DNA of 64,000 nt from Thermincola carboxydiphila (lineage in GTDB: Bacteria > Bacillota > Thermincolia > Thermincolales > UBA2595), in assembly GCA_016841725.1 (NCBI GenBank), contig JAENYP010000001.1, positions 372,001 through 436,000 of the forward strand. Reading direction: 5' to 3'. Position numbers and translations under genes: made by a program. This document shows, piece by piece, positions 35,483 through 42,415 of the stretch (within the stretch, counting starts at the first letter, position 1; every line of letters starts with the position of its first letter). The notes beneath the pieces are model-generated. The model did no database searches. It was given only the letters and a program-made list of their open reading frames with translations, and was not told the origin of the DNA.

Positions 35483-36313
35483 TTATTCCTCTTTCCCGGC
35501 ATCAGGGAAAAACAGCGGCTGGCCGTATTTATCAGCGCCAAAGGTCTTTATTATCTCCTGAGTTTCGGGGGCTACCATAAAGTCAACAAATGCTTTGCCG
35601 CCCTTGGCATTGACCTTTGCAAACTTCTCAGGATTTACCTGCATTACATGGTAGATGTTGAGCAGTTCCTGATCACCTTCCAGAAGAATCTGAAGGTCCA
35701 TATTTTCCTGCAGAGCCAGGTATGTGGCGCGGTCAGTAAGGGTGTATCCCTTCTTTTCAGCAGCAACATTAAGGGTAGCGCCCATCCCGGTCCCAGTTTC
35801 CTGATACCATTCACCGGCAGGTGTTATTCCGGCTTTTTCCCAGATTCCAAGCTCTTTTTTATGGGTCCCTGACTCATCTCCCCTGGAGAGAAACAGGGCC
35901 TGTTTTTCGGCAATGGCCTTAAATGCTTCTGCCACAGGCTTATCCTTGATTCCTGCCGGGTCATCAGCAGGACCAACCAGCACAAAATCATTATGCATTA
36001 CAATCTGCCTGCTGACCGCAACTCCGGCATCCTCAATCCTCTGTTCATCTTTGGGAGAGTGTACCAGCAGGGCATCAGCCTCCCCTTTTTCACCCATGGC
36101 AATGGCTGCTCCGCTGCCTACAGAAACTATTGTCAGGTCATAACCGGTCTGTTTGTCAAACTCCGGCTTAAGTACATCCAGCAGTCCACTGTCAGTTGTA
36201 CTGGTAGTTGTGGCCAGTATGACCTCCTGATTAGCACGGGTACATCCGGATGCTGATAACATCACCATCAAGACAATCAACATTATAACCCATAACCTGT
36301 TTTTTGTGAACAT
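35483..36313 (-). CDS. tupA: Tungstate-binding lipoprotein
   Basis: 276 residues. A lipobox (MLSASGC, Cys near 24) anchors it outside. The TupA signature ILATTTSTTDSGLLDVL near residue 32 supplies the Ser/Thr oxyanion ligands; LSRGDESGTHKKEL near 140 is the second ligand strand. TupA proteins distinguish tungstate over molybdate. It opens the tup operon; the region just upstream carries two hairpins and the ModE-like regulator gene. ATG 36313 follows AGGAGG. Confidence 0.94.
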   Translation of the reverse strand: MFTKNRLWVIMLIVLMVMLSASGCTRANQEVILATTTSTTDSGLLDVLKPEFDKQTGYDLTIVSVGSGAAIAMGEKGEADALLVHSPKDEQRIEDAGVAVSRQIVMHNDFVLVGPADDPAGIKDKPVAEAFKAIAEKQALFLSRGDESGTHKKELGIWEKAGITPAGEWYQETGTGMGATLNVAAEKKGYTLTDRATYLALQENMDLQILLEGDQELLNIYHVMQVNPEKFAKVNAKGGKAFVDFMVAPETQEIIKTFGADKYGQPLFFPDAGKEE

Positions 36314-36355
36314 TGTCGAACCTCCTAATTTAGATTAAGTAAAACCGCAAGTAAT

Positions 36356-36397
36356 ATTCAGAAGCTTTTTGCTCCCTAATGCACTATGCTTCTGAAT
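36356..36397. promoter_or_regulatory. 10-bp inverted repeat in the tupA leader
   Basis: ATTCAGAAGC (36356-36365) and GCTTCTGAAT (36388-36397) form a perfect stem with a 22-base loop, about 45 bases before tupA. It is immediately next to the second palindrome. Role unknown: mRNA leader structure or operator. Confidence 0.45.
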
Positions 36398-36423
36398 GCG
36401 TTATGCTCCTTTGAGCATAACGC
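36398..36423. promoter_or_regulatory. Perfect 11-bp palindrome between tupR and tupA, candidate ModE-family operator
   Basis: GCGTTATGCTC (36398-36408) and GAGCATAACGC (36413-36423) pair perfectly around four bases. On the tupA strand it is not followed by a T-run. CGTTAT/ATAACG half-sites resemble those reported for ModE-type regulators, and the gene of such a regulator ends 12 bases away. Confidence 0.55.
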
Positions 36424-36434
36424 CCGCAAAAAAA

Positions 36435-36767
36435 TTACTCGTTAAAATGCCTGGCATAAACACTCTTAACAGCATCCTCGGCATCATGCATAAAGTTCTC
36501 GTATTTGAGCACCAGCTGCCGGGCTTCATTTGTAAGCTGTGCTCCTCCTCCTGATTCACCTCCCACATGTTTAATCAGTAATTTGAGCCCAAGGCGGCTT
36601 TCGGCTTTTTTGATATTGCCCCATGCCTGACGGTAAGACATCCCGAGGTCTTCGGCAGCCCTCTTGATGGAACCATGCTGTCTGATGAGGGTCAACAGGC
36701 AGAGCAACCCCCTGCCGAAAACTGGCTGGTTATCCTTTTCAAGCCATATTTTAAGCCTAAAATCCAT
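36435..36767 (-). CDS. ModE N-terminal-type molybdate/tungstate regulator
   Basis: 110 residues from ATG 36767, nine bases after GGTGGAGG; the GTG at 36785 is within that site. The whole chain is a LysR-like winged helix as in the ModE DNA-binding domain: GSIKRAAEDLGMSYRQAWGNIKKAE (about 31-55) and GGGAQLTNEARQLVLKYE (about 75-92). No MOP/TOBE effector domain is attached, so it may sense oxyanion through another protein or be a TunR/TupR-type regulator. It probably controls the tup operon directly downstream. Confidence 0.85.
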   Translation of the reverse strand: MDFRLKIWLEKDNQPVFGRGLLCLLTLIRQHGSIKRAAEDLGMSYRQAWGNIKKAESRLGLKLLIKHVGGESGGGAQLTNEARQLVLKYENFMHDAEDAVKSVYARHFNE

Positions 36768-36851
36768 TCTGCCTATCGCCTCCACCCGCTTTAGTTTATT
36801 TTTTACGACAAGAGCCTTAATATTTCCTGCATTTTCAGAAATTTTTTTCTG

Positions 36852-36962
36852 TCATTTAGCCATGGAATCAATCCCGATGACAAAATCAGGATAATCGGTA
36901 ATCTTCATAAAGCCGCAGTCTTCCCAGAAGTGGTTTGACGGTTCATATGCAGCACTTCTGTA
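36852..36962 (-). pseudogene. C-terminal fragment of a GNAT acetyltransferase
   Basis: A minus-strand frame ending at the TGA of 36852 reads EPSNHFWEDCGFMKITDYP, like the last motif of GNAT enzymes (N-x-FYE-x-GF). It has no start of its own and overlaps, in another frame, the end of the DUF2164 gene. It is probably debris of a deleted acetyltransferase gene. Confidence 0.45.
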
Positions 36963-37179
36963 TTTCTAATAAATCTTCAATTTTCTCATTCATGTAGGCA
37001 TATGAATCCTGGACACCCTGATTGTAAAACTCGGGGGCCAGCTTTTCTATGATAAAGTCCAACACAAATCCCGATGCCAAGTCTCCAAGTTCCTCGTCTC
37101 TTTCCTTTAAAAAATATGTTTTAATTGATGCTATCATATCTTCCCGCTTTTCCTTGGTTAATTTGATTTTATTTCTCAT
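36943..37179 (-). CDS. DUF2164 family protein
   Basis: 78 residues matching the DUF2164 pattern KREDMIASIKTYFLKERDEE followed by LGDLASGFVLDFIIEKLAPEFYNQGVQD. The family is small, all-alpha, widespread in Firmicutes and Proteobacteria, and has no known function. The ribosome binding site is GGGGGGAT. It is the first gene of the accessory stretch that follows the tup locus. Confidence 0.82.
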   Translation of the reverse strand: MRNKIKLTKEKREDMIASIKTYFLKERDEELGDLASGFVLDFIIEKLAPEFYNQGVQDSYAYMNEKIEDLLEIQKCCI

Positions 37180-37341
37180 TTACTATCCCCCCATTATGTC
37201 TTCCAGCGACTCGAAAAAGAGTAAACCACAGTTAACGCTAAGGTTCGTGGCCTGGGAATATAAAATATTTATTGTATATGCCTTCCTTATATGATACGAT
37301 GTGGCGAATGAGTAAATTATTTTGAGGGAAGGTTATAAAAA

Positions 37342-37476
37342 ATGGCATATGCAGCAGGTGAAAGACCAGGACAAGGAACCTACTACTGTCTCTCTTGTAA
37401 AGAACCGGTAAAATTAACTAAAACTGAAGAAATTCCCACATGTCCAAAATGCAATAACACCCAGTTTACCAAGTAA
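37342..37476 (+). CDS. Zinc-ribbon small protein (44 residues)
   Basis: 44 codons with two knuckles, YYCLSCKEPV and PTCPKCNNTQF, which would bind one zinc ion. GAGGGAAGG lies nine bases before the ATG. Similar short zinc-ribbon-containing proteins are common in Clostridia; function is unknown. It is followed by a hairpin terminator, so it is likely a stand-alone transcript. Confidence 0.7.
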   Translation: MAYAAGERPGQGTYYCLSCKEPVKLTKTEEIPTCPKCNNTQFTK

Positions 37477-37506
37477 CTTCAAATAAACAAATGCTGTGAA
37501 TACGTA

Positions 37507-37559
37507 GCCTGAATAACCAAACGTCTCCCCTGAGGCACATGGTTCTTCAGGCATTTTTT
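37507..37559 (+). terminator. Terminator after the zinc-ribbon gene
   Basis: GCCTGAA (37507-37513) pairs with TTCAGGC (37546-37552), followed by ATTTTTTA. The rest of the interval to 37853 is AT-rich and shows no gene; the last 60 bases likely hold the promoter of the DUF2892 gene. Confidence 0.6.
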
Positions 37560-37853
37560 ACCCCTTCTGTTGGATGATTTTACACTCAGTTGTAACCTCA
37601 ACATTGTTCTTTAACATCTGCCATACCGGTGATAACGATTCCTTAGCTAATTGAATTTATAAAATACTATAGAAAAAATGAAAAGTGGTAAAAATATAAG
37701 TCCGATTTTGCATTCATCAGAGACAAGGTGCGTTGTTTTTTAAGTCTGATTCAAGAAATTCTAATTAATAAAGGTTATCTCTAATTCTTGTCGAAATCAT
37801 TGATAAAATATACTATACCTGCTGTTCATTATCTTTAAGAGGAGGCAATAACT

Positions 37854-38060
37854 ATGTACGCAAGTAACGGTAAAGGTTCCATAATTCGGTTGGTTTCAGG
37901 ATTGTTAGTGTTAGTAAGCGTCACACTCAGCCAACTGGTAAGTTCCTATTGGCTTATTCTCACAGTACTCGTTGGTGTATTTTTAACAATATCTGCTTTA
38001 ACAGGATTTTGTATGGGAGCTATTATCTTTAGAGCATTAGGAGTACCAAATAAAGAATAA
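37854..38060 (+). CDS. DUF2892-type small membrane protein
   Basis: 68 residues with two membrane helices (about 11-30 and 33-52) and the family ending SALTGFCMGAIIFRALGV (about 45-63), where many relatives have TGFCPLY. DUF2892 domains are often fused to rhodanese (YgaP), and stand-alone forms are of unknown function. AAGAGGAGG provides a strong ribosome binding site. A weak hairpin with T6 at 38079-38102 may end the transcript. Confidence 0.75.
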   Translation: MYASNGKGSIIRLVSGLLVLVSVTLSQLVSSYWLILTVLVGVFLTISALTGFCMGAIIFRALGVPNKE

Positions 38061-38244
38061 GATTTATCCTGAATGAAAGTGCCAATCGGTACGCTTTTTT
38101 GTTTTTGCAAAAATGAATTTGTTTTCTACATAAAAAATTCGTTCATTTTACCATTTTCCCTTTAGAATCAAAAGAAAAACAATTCTTGAGGAGATGGTGC
38201 AAGGTTCAGCCTGCAGAAACACAGTTAAAATGTTAGGCGATGTG

Positions 38245-38844
38245 TTAGACCCGACCGGGAAAATATCTATTAACAGCTTCACGCACTTCGTCAAGCCAGT
38301 CTTTTCTCTGTTCAAGAGTACTTGTCACAACAACTTCGAACATTCTTCTGTAGAAGTTCCTGACTCCACAAAAATGAAAAATACAATCTCCCCACAACCT
38401 GTCTAAGGGATCACCAAAAACACTTATTTCTCTCTCCTTTGGAGTATTAGATGTATTGAATACCATTGCTGTATGAGCTTTAAGTAAGCCAATTGGGACG
38501 CCTTCTCCACCATCACCTTCCTCAAACTCATAAGCTACCCCTGGCCTAATAACACGATCTACCCATCCTTTTAGAATAGCAGGTGGTTGTCCCCACCAGT
38601 TGGGATGAACTATTAAAATGCCTTCTGCCTCGGAAATTTCCTGGCAGTGCTGCTTAACTGCCGGGTCTACCTCTGCCCCATTGGGTATTTCTTCATAAGG
38701 AAGGATGGGGTCAAACCCTTCATCATATAAATCATGAACGATGACCTCATGGCCATTATTTATTAAAGTCTCAACAGCTGTCTCAGTAATAGCATGATTA
38801 AAGCTATCTTTCTGTGGATGGCCTAGTATAATTAATATTTTCAT
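38245..38844 (-). CDS. NAD(P)H dehydrogenase (quinone) / flavodoxin-fold reductase
   Basis: 199 residues of the KefF/MdaB/YwrO flavodoxin-fold family. Visible signatures are ILGHPQKDSFNHAI near residue 5, HPNWWGQPPAILKGWVDRVI near 78 (FMN-binding turn and quinone site) and FCGVRNFYRRMFEVV near 157. It would reduce quinones by two electrons using FMN. GAAGGAGG precedes the ATG. No potassium-efflux partner is adjacent. It is flanked by mobile DNA downstream of 38868. Confidence 0.88.
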   Translation of the reverse strand: MKILIILGHPQKDSFNHAITETAVETLINNGHEVIVHDLYDEGFDPILPYEEIPNGAEVDPAVKQHCQEISEAEGILIVHPNWWGQPPAILKGWVDRVIRPGVAYEFEEGDGGEGVPIGLLKAHTAMVFNTSNTPKEREISVFGDPLDRLWGDCIFHFCGVRNFYRRMFEVVVTSTLEQRKDWLDEVREAVNRYFPGRV

Positions 38845-38867
38845 TTTTTCCTCCTTCGCCTATAAGT

Positions 38868-39269
38868 GGCTGGCCTGAATTCTTTATTCCCTAGGGCCTT
38901 GGCTCTGATAGTGTTATGTTGTCACCATCGTCTATGCTTATTACGCCCTCATCCGCCTACGAGTGATTCAGCATCCTCGATTCCCTGCAACCGGCTTCAC
39001 GCAGGCACGGCTTAACGACGCTGCAGTATTCGCTTTATGCTACGGCCCCGGAACTTGCTTGCCTCCTGTGCCAATCCCACTTCCGGTTACGAAAGCGGAG
39101 GAGACTTTTACTTCCAAGCTTGCCCCCACCGAGTCGCCTCAAAGTGTGAGTTGGATATAACTACATGACCAAACGGGAAATTATCATGGTTGGACTTTCA
39201 CCAACTAGGTAAATAAGGTTACAGACTGCACCGCAGCGGAGCCCATTTAGCCCGTTGTTCGTATAATAC
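38868..39269. other. Gene-free interval of about 400 bases with sequence unlike its neighbours
   Basis: This stretch is more GC-rich than the flanking island. It contains a 65-codon plus-strand frame (38963-39160) with a Pro/Thr-rich translation and no ribosome binding site, which I do not believe is coding. It abuts a terminator-like hairpin and then the IS110 remnant, so it may be part of a mobile element's non-coding end or a structured RNA. Confidence 0.4.
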
Positions 39270-39305
39270 GGTCATAACCAGTTCAGACTGGTATGGCCTT
39301 TTTTA
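39270..39305 (+). terminator. Strong hairpin with T-run before the IS110 remnant
   Basis: GGTCATAACCAGT (39270-39282) pairs with ACTGGTATGGCC (39287-39298) around TCAG, followed by TTTTTT. Read on plus, it is a textbook terminator; it could insulate the IS or mark its edge. Confidence 0.65.
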
Positions 39306-39509
39306 TTTTATTCCGGTCCTTTACACTGGAGTAAAACCAGGGTTTAGGACGTGCTCGTTGTTGGGGCTTTAGACCCCGTCGCCTAAAGTGTCCACTCGCT
39401 CTAACGGCATTCATACCATGTCTGAGCTGGTTGGGATTTAATCCCGGATTACATCGCGAACCTGTGGAGAATGCCCGGACAGGGTCCTGGAGTAAAAAGG
39501 AGGTTTTAT
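39306..39509 (+). ncRNA. Possible bridge-RNA region of an IS110-type element
   Basis: The 200 bases upstream of the IS110 transposase start hold small stem-loops (GGGGCTTTAGACCCC at 39363-39377; GGGATTTAATCCC at 39433-39445) and a motif TGGAGTAAAA occurring near both ends (39327 and 39489). In the IS110 group, the non-coding 5' end encodes the bridge RNA that pairs with target and donor. Assignment rests on position and stem-loops only. Confidence 0.4.
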
Positions 39510-40501
39510 ATGTACAAGCCTGTTTTAAGTTTGGATGTTTCGAAAGGAAGCAGCTATGTCGCAACATGATCTTTCCATGCATGAACCCTTTAAGAAACCA
39601 GTATCTGTTCCTCACACCCCGCAAGGTATTTCACTGCTCATTGACCGTCTCAAAAATATGGAATGCCTTACTGGTGAAAGACCTCAGGTTATCCTGGAGT
39701 CTACAGGAAATTACTCAAAGCCTATTAGCTCTATCCTGCAGGAGGCTGGATATTCCGTTATCGTTTTAAACCCTATCCAGACTCATCAGCAAAAACGCCA
39801 TTAAGAGTTTTATGTCGGCACTATGATGGAATCAATTCGCTATATATTGAGTCACAGTTAAGATTCCATAGCGTTTTAGATCTGCTTTTCCCTTATTACT
39901 CAAATGTTTTCTCTACACTTTGCGGGGATTCTTCTCTGCACCTGCTGGCTGCCTTTCCTACTCCTGAAAGTGTTTTAGCAGCCGCTAAAGAAGATGTTTT
40001 AGCATTACTTAAAGCAGAGTATCAGCGAAAAGGATGGGTGGAAAATATTTATAATAAATTACTGGCCGCCGCCAGGGCAAGTTTGCCCTACAAAGTCTCC
40101 CAACAGTCCAACATACGTGTTCTCCGTGAGTACATTGGCATACTCATGACACACAAAGCTCAGTTGGCTGACATACGGGCTCAAATTGTTGCAGCGGCCA
40201 AGGAGATATCTGTTTATTCTTTGTTGAGAACTATCCCCGGTGTTGGAGAAATCACTGCTGCCGTTATCCTGAACAGAAATTGAAGATGTCATCAAGAAAC
40301 AAAATATCAAAACGTGGGTCTGCTTACCTGCGTAAGGCATTGTTTCAAGCAGCAAAAGCCGCAATACGCACTACCAAAAAGGGACCTGTAAATCCTCTAT
40401 TGCAAAACTATTATCTGAAAAAAGTAAGTGCGGGTAAACCTAAAATGGCAGCCTTGGTTGCTACAGCTAACAAACTGCTAAGAATTATCTATGGTATGTG
40501 A
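39510..40501 (+). pseudogene. Decayed IS110-family transposase
   Basis: The coding sequence is broken into frames. It begins MYKPVLSLDVSKGSSYVA (39510), shifts frame near 39565 into LSMHEPFKKPVSV and VILESTGNYSKPI, the RuvC-like DEDD domain, then stops at 39802. After an internal deletion it resumes as RHYDGINSLYIESQLRFH (about 39826) and runs through a Lys-rich helical region to RTIPGVGEITAAVIL (about 40225-40275), the helix-hairpin-helix of the Transposase_20 domain, and after another small gap ends in a C-terminal piece (40305-40501). It cannot make an intact transposase. AGGAGG still precedes its ATG. Confidence 0.85.
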
Positions 40502-40698
40502 CGGAAAAACGAACCCTTTAAACTAACCTAGAATCTACACGGTTACTGCTTTTCTTAAGTCTACCATTGGTAGGCTTGCTTTGCTATGCCTTTTTAAAAG
40601 GGCAAAAAGTTTTTTTTAAAAACTCTTGACGTTTACTAGCTGGTTTAGGCGATGAGTTCGACCTACCCCAATTTAATATTTTAAATGTCCTTCTAATA
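40502..40698. other. Non-coding end of the IS110 element and TA upstream region
   Basis: No gene. The first half is probably the right end of the IS110 remnant, containing TTTTTAAAAGGGCAAAAAG and similar A/T runs. The last part leads into the toxin-antitoxin promoter. Confidence 0.35.
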
Positions 40699-40707
40699 TG
40701 GTATACT
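40699..40707 (+). promoter_or_regulatory. Extended -10 promoter of the toxin-antitoxin operon
   Basis: TG-G-TATACT (40699-40707) is an extended -10 element 62 bases before the antitoxin ATG; no good -35 hexamer is seen, as is common for extended -10 promoters. Confidence 0.45.
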
Positions 40708-40768
40708 AATATCAAAGAAACAAAGATACCAAGAATTATGTATTTTCTTGTATAAGGAGGCACATTAA

Positions 40769-41152
40769 ATGTCAGAAAAAATTATAGCTTCCAGGAAGAC
40801 CAATATCATGGATTCAAAAAGAATTAGCGTTTCAAATAAAAGACAGATTACTATCCCCCAGAAATTCTTTGAAAAACTTAATATAGGTGACGAAGTGGAA
40901 TGCATCATGACTAAGTCAGAAATAATCATTCGTCCTGTTCGGCAGGAAACCGAATTTGCTGAAGATATCCTCAAAGAACTTATTGCAAAGGGCTATCAAG
41001 GAAATCAACTTCTTGAAGAATTTCGAAATACTAGAATAAAGATAAGGCCTGCAATTAAGAAAATGATTGAAGAAGCTGAGTCAGTAGCAAAAACCCTTAA
41101 AGGTTCTGGTGACATTCAAATGAATGAAATCTTTTCGAACCAGGAGGATTAA
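40769..41152 (+). CDS. AbrB/MazE-type antitoxin
   Basis: 127 residues. A swapped-hairpin AbrB domain lies at about 17-60 (RISVSNKRQITIPQKFFEKL, GDEVECIMTKSEIIIRPV), the DNA-binding part. The remaining 65 residues are helical and charged, suited to wrap a toxin. The stop is one base before the toxin start, with the toxin ribosome binding site inside the antitoxin end, the usual coupled order antitoxin-toxin. It probably autorepresses the operon. AAGGAGG precedes the ATG. Confidence 0.82.
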   Translation: MSEKIIASRKTNIMDSKRISVSNKRQITIPQKFFEKLNIGDEVECIMTKSEIIIRPVRQETEFAEDILKELIAKGYQGNQLLEEFRNTRIKIRPAIKKMIEEAESVAKTLKGSGDIQMNEIFSNQED

Positions 41153-41153
41153 C

Positions 41154-41447
41154 ATGCTACCTATTCTCTTTTTAGGTCCTGCCACGAAGTACTTCAAAAA
41201 GCTAAAAAACAAGCAGTTAAAGCAAAAATATGAAACTGCAATAAATGAAATACGAAATAATCCGGAGATAGGTGAACGTAAGGTCGGTGACTTAGCTGGA
41301 ATTTGGGGTTATGACGTTTATCATAATGGTGTTAACTACGAAATAGCTTATTATCTTGCTGAAAACGACAAAGGCGAAGTAGTTGTGGTTATCATGGCCG
41401 GAACTAGAGAAAACTTCTGGGATGCGATAAAGAAATACATGAGTTAG
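41154..41447 (+). CDS. RelE/ParE-superfamily toxin
   Basis: 97 residues from ATG 41154, which follows AGGAGGATTAAC. The fold pattern is helix-helix-sheet: TKYFKKLKNKQLKQKYETAI, NPEIGERKVGDLAGIWGYDV, NYEIAYYLAE and VVVVIMAGTRENFWDAIKKYM. The GTRENFW ending resembles HigB/RelE proteins that also act on mRNA on the ribosome, whereas ParE hits gyrase; the catalytic residues are not certain. With the AbrB-type antitoxin it forms a type II toxin-antitoxin pair in the mobile island. Confidence 0.8.
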   Translation: MLPILFLGPATKYFKKLKNKQLKQKYETAINEIRNNPEIGERKVGDLAGIWGYDVYHNGVNYEIAYYLAENDKGEVVVVIMAGTRENFWDAIKKYMS

Positions 41448-41453
41448 ACTTCG

Positions 41454-41479
41454 AGGTAGCCACTTTGCTACCTTTTTTT
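41454..41479 (+). terminator. Terminator of the toxin-antitoxin operon
   Basis: AGGTAGC (41454-41460) pairs with GCTACCT (41467-41473), then seven T. It begins seven bases past the toxin stop. Confidence 0.85.
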
Positions 41480-41515
41480 AATTGACCCCGGATAGTCGAA
41501 CTTTTCGCCGTCACG

Positions 41516-41583
41516 GTAGAAACGCCGGTTGCCCGACGCCCCCCGCACAGATTCCCGGCGTGCGGAATTATCGCACCGGGCTC
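41516..41583 (-). ncRNA. 3' end of a group II intron (domains V and VI)
   Basis: Read on the minus strand, 41583-41550 gives a 34-nt hairpin starting GAGCCCGGTGCG and ending CGCACGCCGGGAATC, the length and shape of domain V. It is followed by a second stem (about 41549-41516) that fits domain VI. The truncated intron-type reverse transcriptase lies directly upstream on the same strand, as expected for domain IV coding. The 5' half of the intron is missing. Confidence 0.8.
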
Positions 41584-41607
41584 TTCAGGAATATTCGCCT
41601 CCGTAAG

Positions 41608-42281
41608 TCAGACAAAACTAAAGTCAAGTTCTAACTGGGTATTAGGGTTTTCCCTTATTCTGGGAACCTCAATTCTGTAGCGTCTGAGAAATCGTCTAAA
41701 CTGGCAGAGGTTAAAACTTCGCCGCTGACTCCTCCGGTTCAGCCATTTGTAGAGTGTTTTCTTGGTTATATAGTAGTATTCGTTCAGGCTAGCGTAATTG
41801 CCTATAACTCCATAGTAGTTGTAGTATCCACGAAGTTTGGCATTTAGCATACTTAAGAGGTTTGGCAGGCGTTTGTTCCTGTTTTCCTTGCACCATTGCC
41901 TGACACTTGCCAGTGATTTCCTCATCTTGCTTCGTGAAGTCCTTTTTTTGATAATATCTTTTCCACGGTGGGACACCTGCCACCTGAATTCAAAGCCCAG
42001 GAAATCGAAACTGGTGTTTTCTGCTTTGCGGAATCTGGAGAAACTGATAATGTTGGTCTTTTCTGCGGCTAGTTCTAAGCCAAATTTGTTCAGCCTTTTT
42101 CCCAATACCCGATAAAAACGTTCGGCATCCCTCTTGTATCTGAATGCGCAGGTGAAATCATCTGCGTACCTGCACATATATGCTTCGCCCTGACACCTTG
42201 GTTTTACTACTTTTTCGAACCAGATGTCTAAGGCATTGTGCAGGTATATGTTTGCCAGTATGGGACTGATGATTCCTCCCT
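41608..42281 (-). pseudogene. C-terminal part of a group II intron reverse transcriptase/maturase
   Basis: The frame reads through GGIISPILANIYLHNALD (from 42281) to the catalytic YADD in MCRYADDF (about 42170) and on to the thumb/maturase region LGFEFRWQVSHRG, KLRGYYNYYGVIGNY and LYKWLNRRSQRRSF, ending at 41608. The first 250 or so residues are missing: the frame is cut between the two Gly codons of the conserved QGG-IISP block by DNA of the tyrosine-recombinase element. An internal ATG at 42177 exists but the product would lack most of the polymerase. Confidence 0.88.
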
Positions 42282-42361
42282 ATGCAAAGCAAGTAACTAT
42301 GCAAAGAGGTATGCAAAAAACGTTGATATTTGGGCATTTCCAGTTGAATTACTTTGCATAG
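42280..42361. repeat. Left end of a recombinase element: repeated CTATGCAAAG sites
   Basis: CTATGCAAAG occurs at 42280-42289 and 42298-42307, GTATGCAAAA at about 42310, and the inverted CTTTGCATAG at 42352-42361. They begin exactly where the reverse transcriptase is broken and precede the recombinase gene by 55 bases. They look like binding or crossover sites for that enzyme. Confidence 0.6.
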
Positions 42362-42415
42362 TCTCCGATGATAGATTTGAGATTTTTCTCAAATATCTAT
42401 CAGGAGGTACTGCTT

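Noticed and set aside
36398-36434. Terminator of the ModE-like gene
   Set aside because: The palindrome is perfect, but on that strand it is followed by ATTCAG, not a T-run; an operator fits better.
38963-39160. 65-codon frame with Pro/Thr-rich translation
   Set aside because: No ribosome binding site and no fold-like pattern; more likely non-coding mobile DNA.
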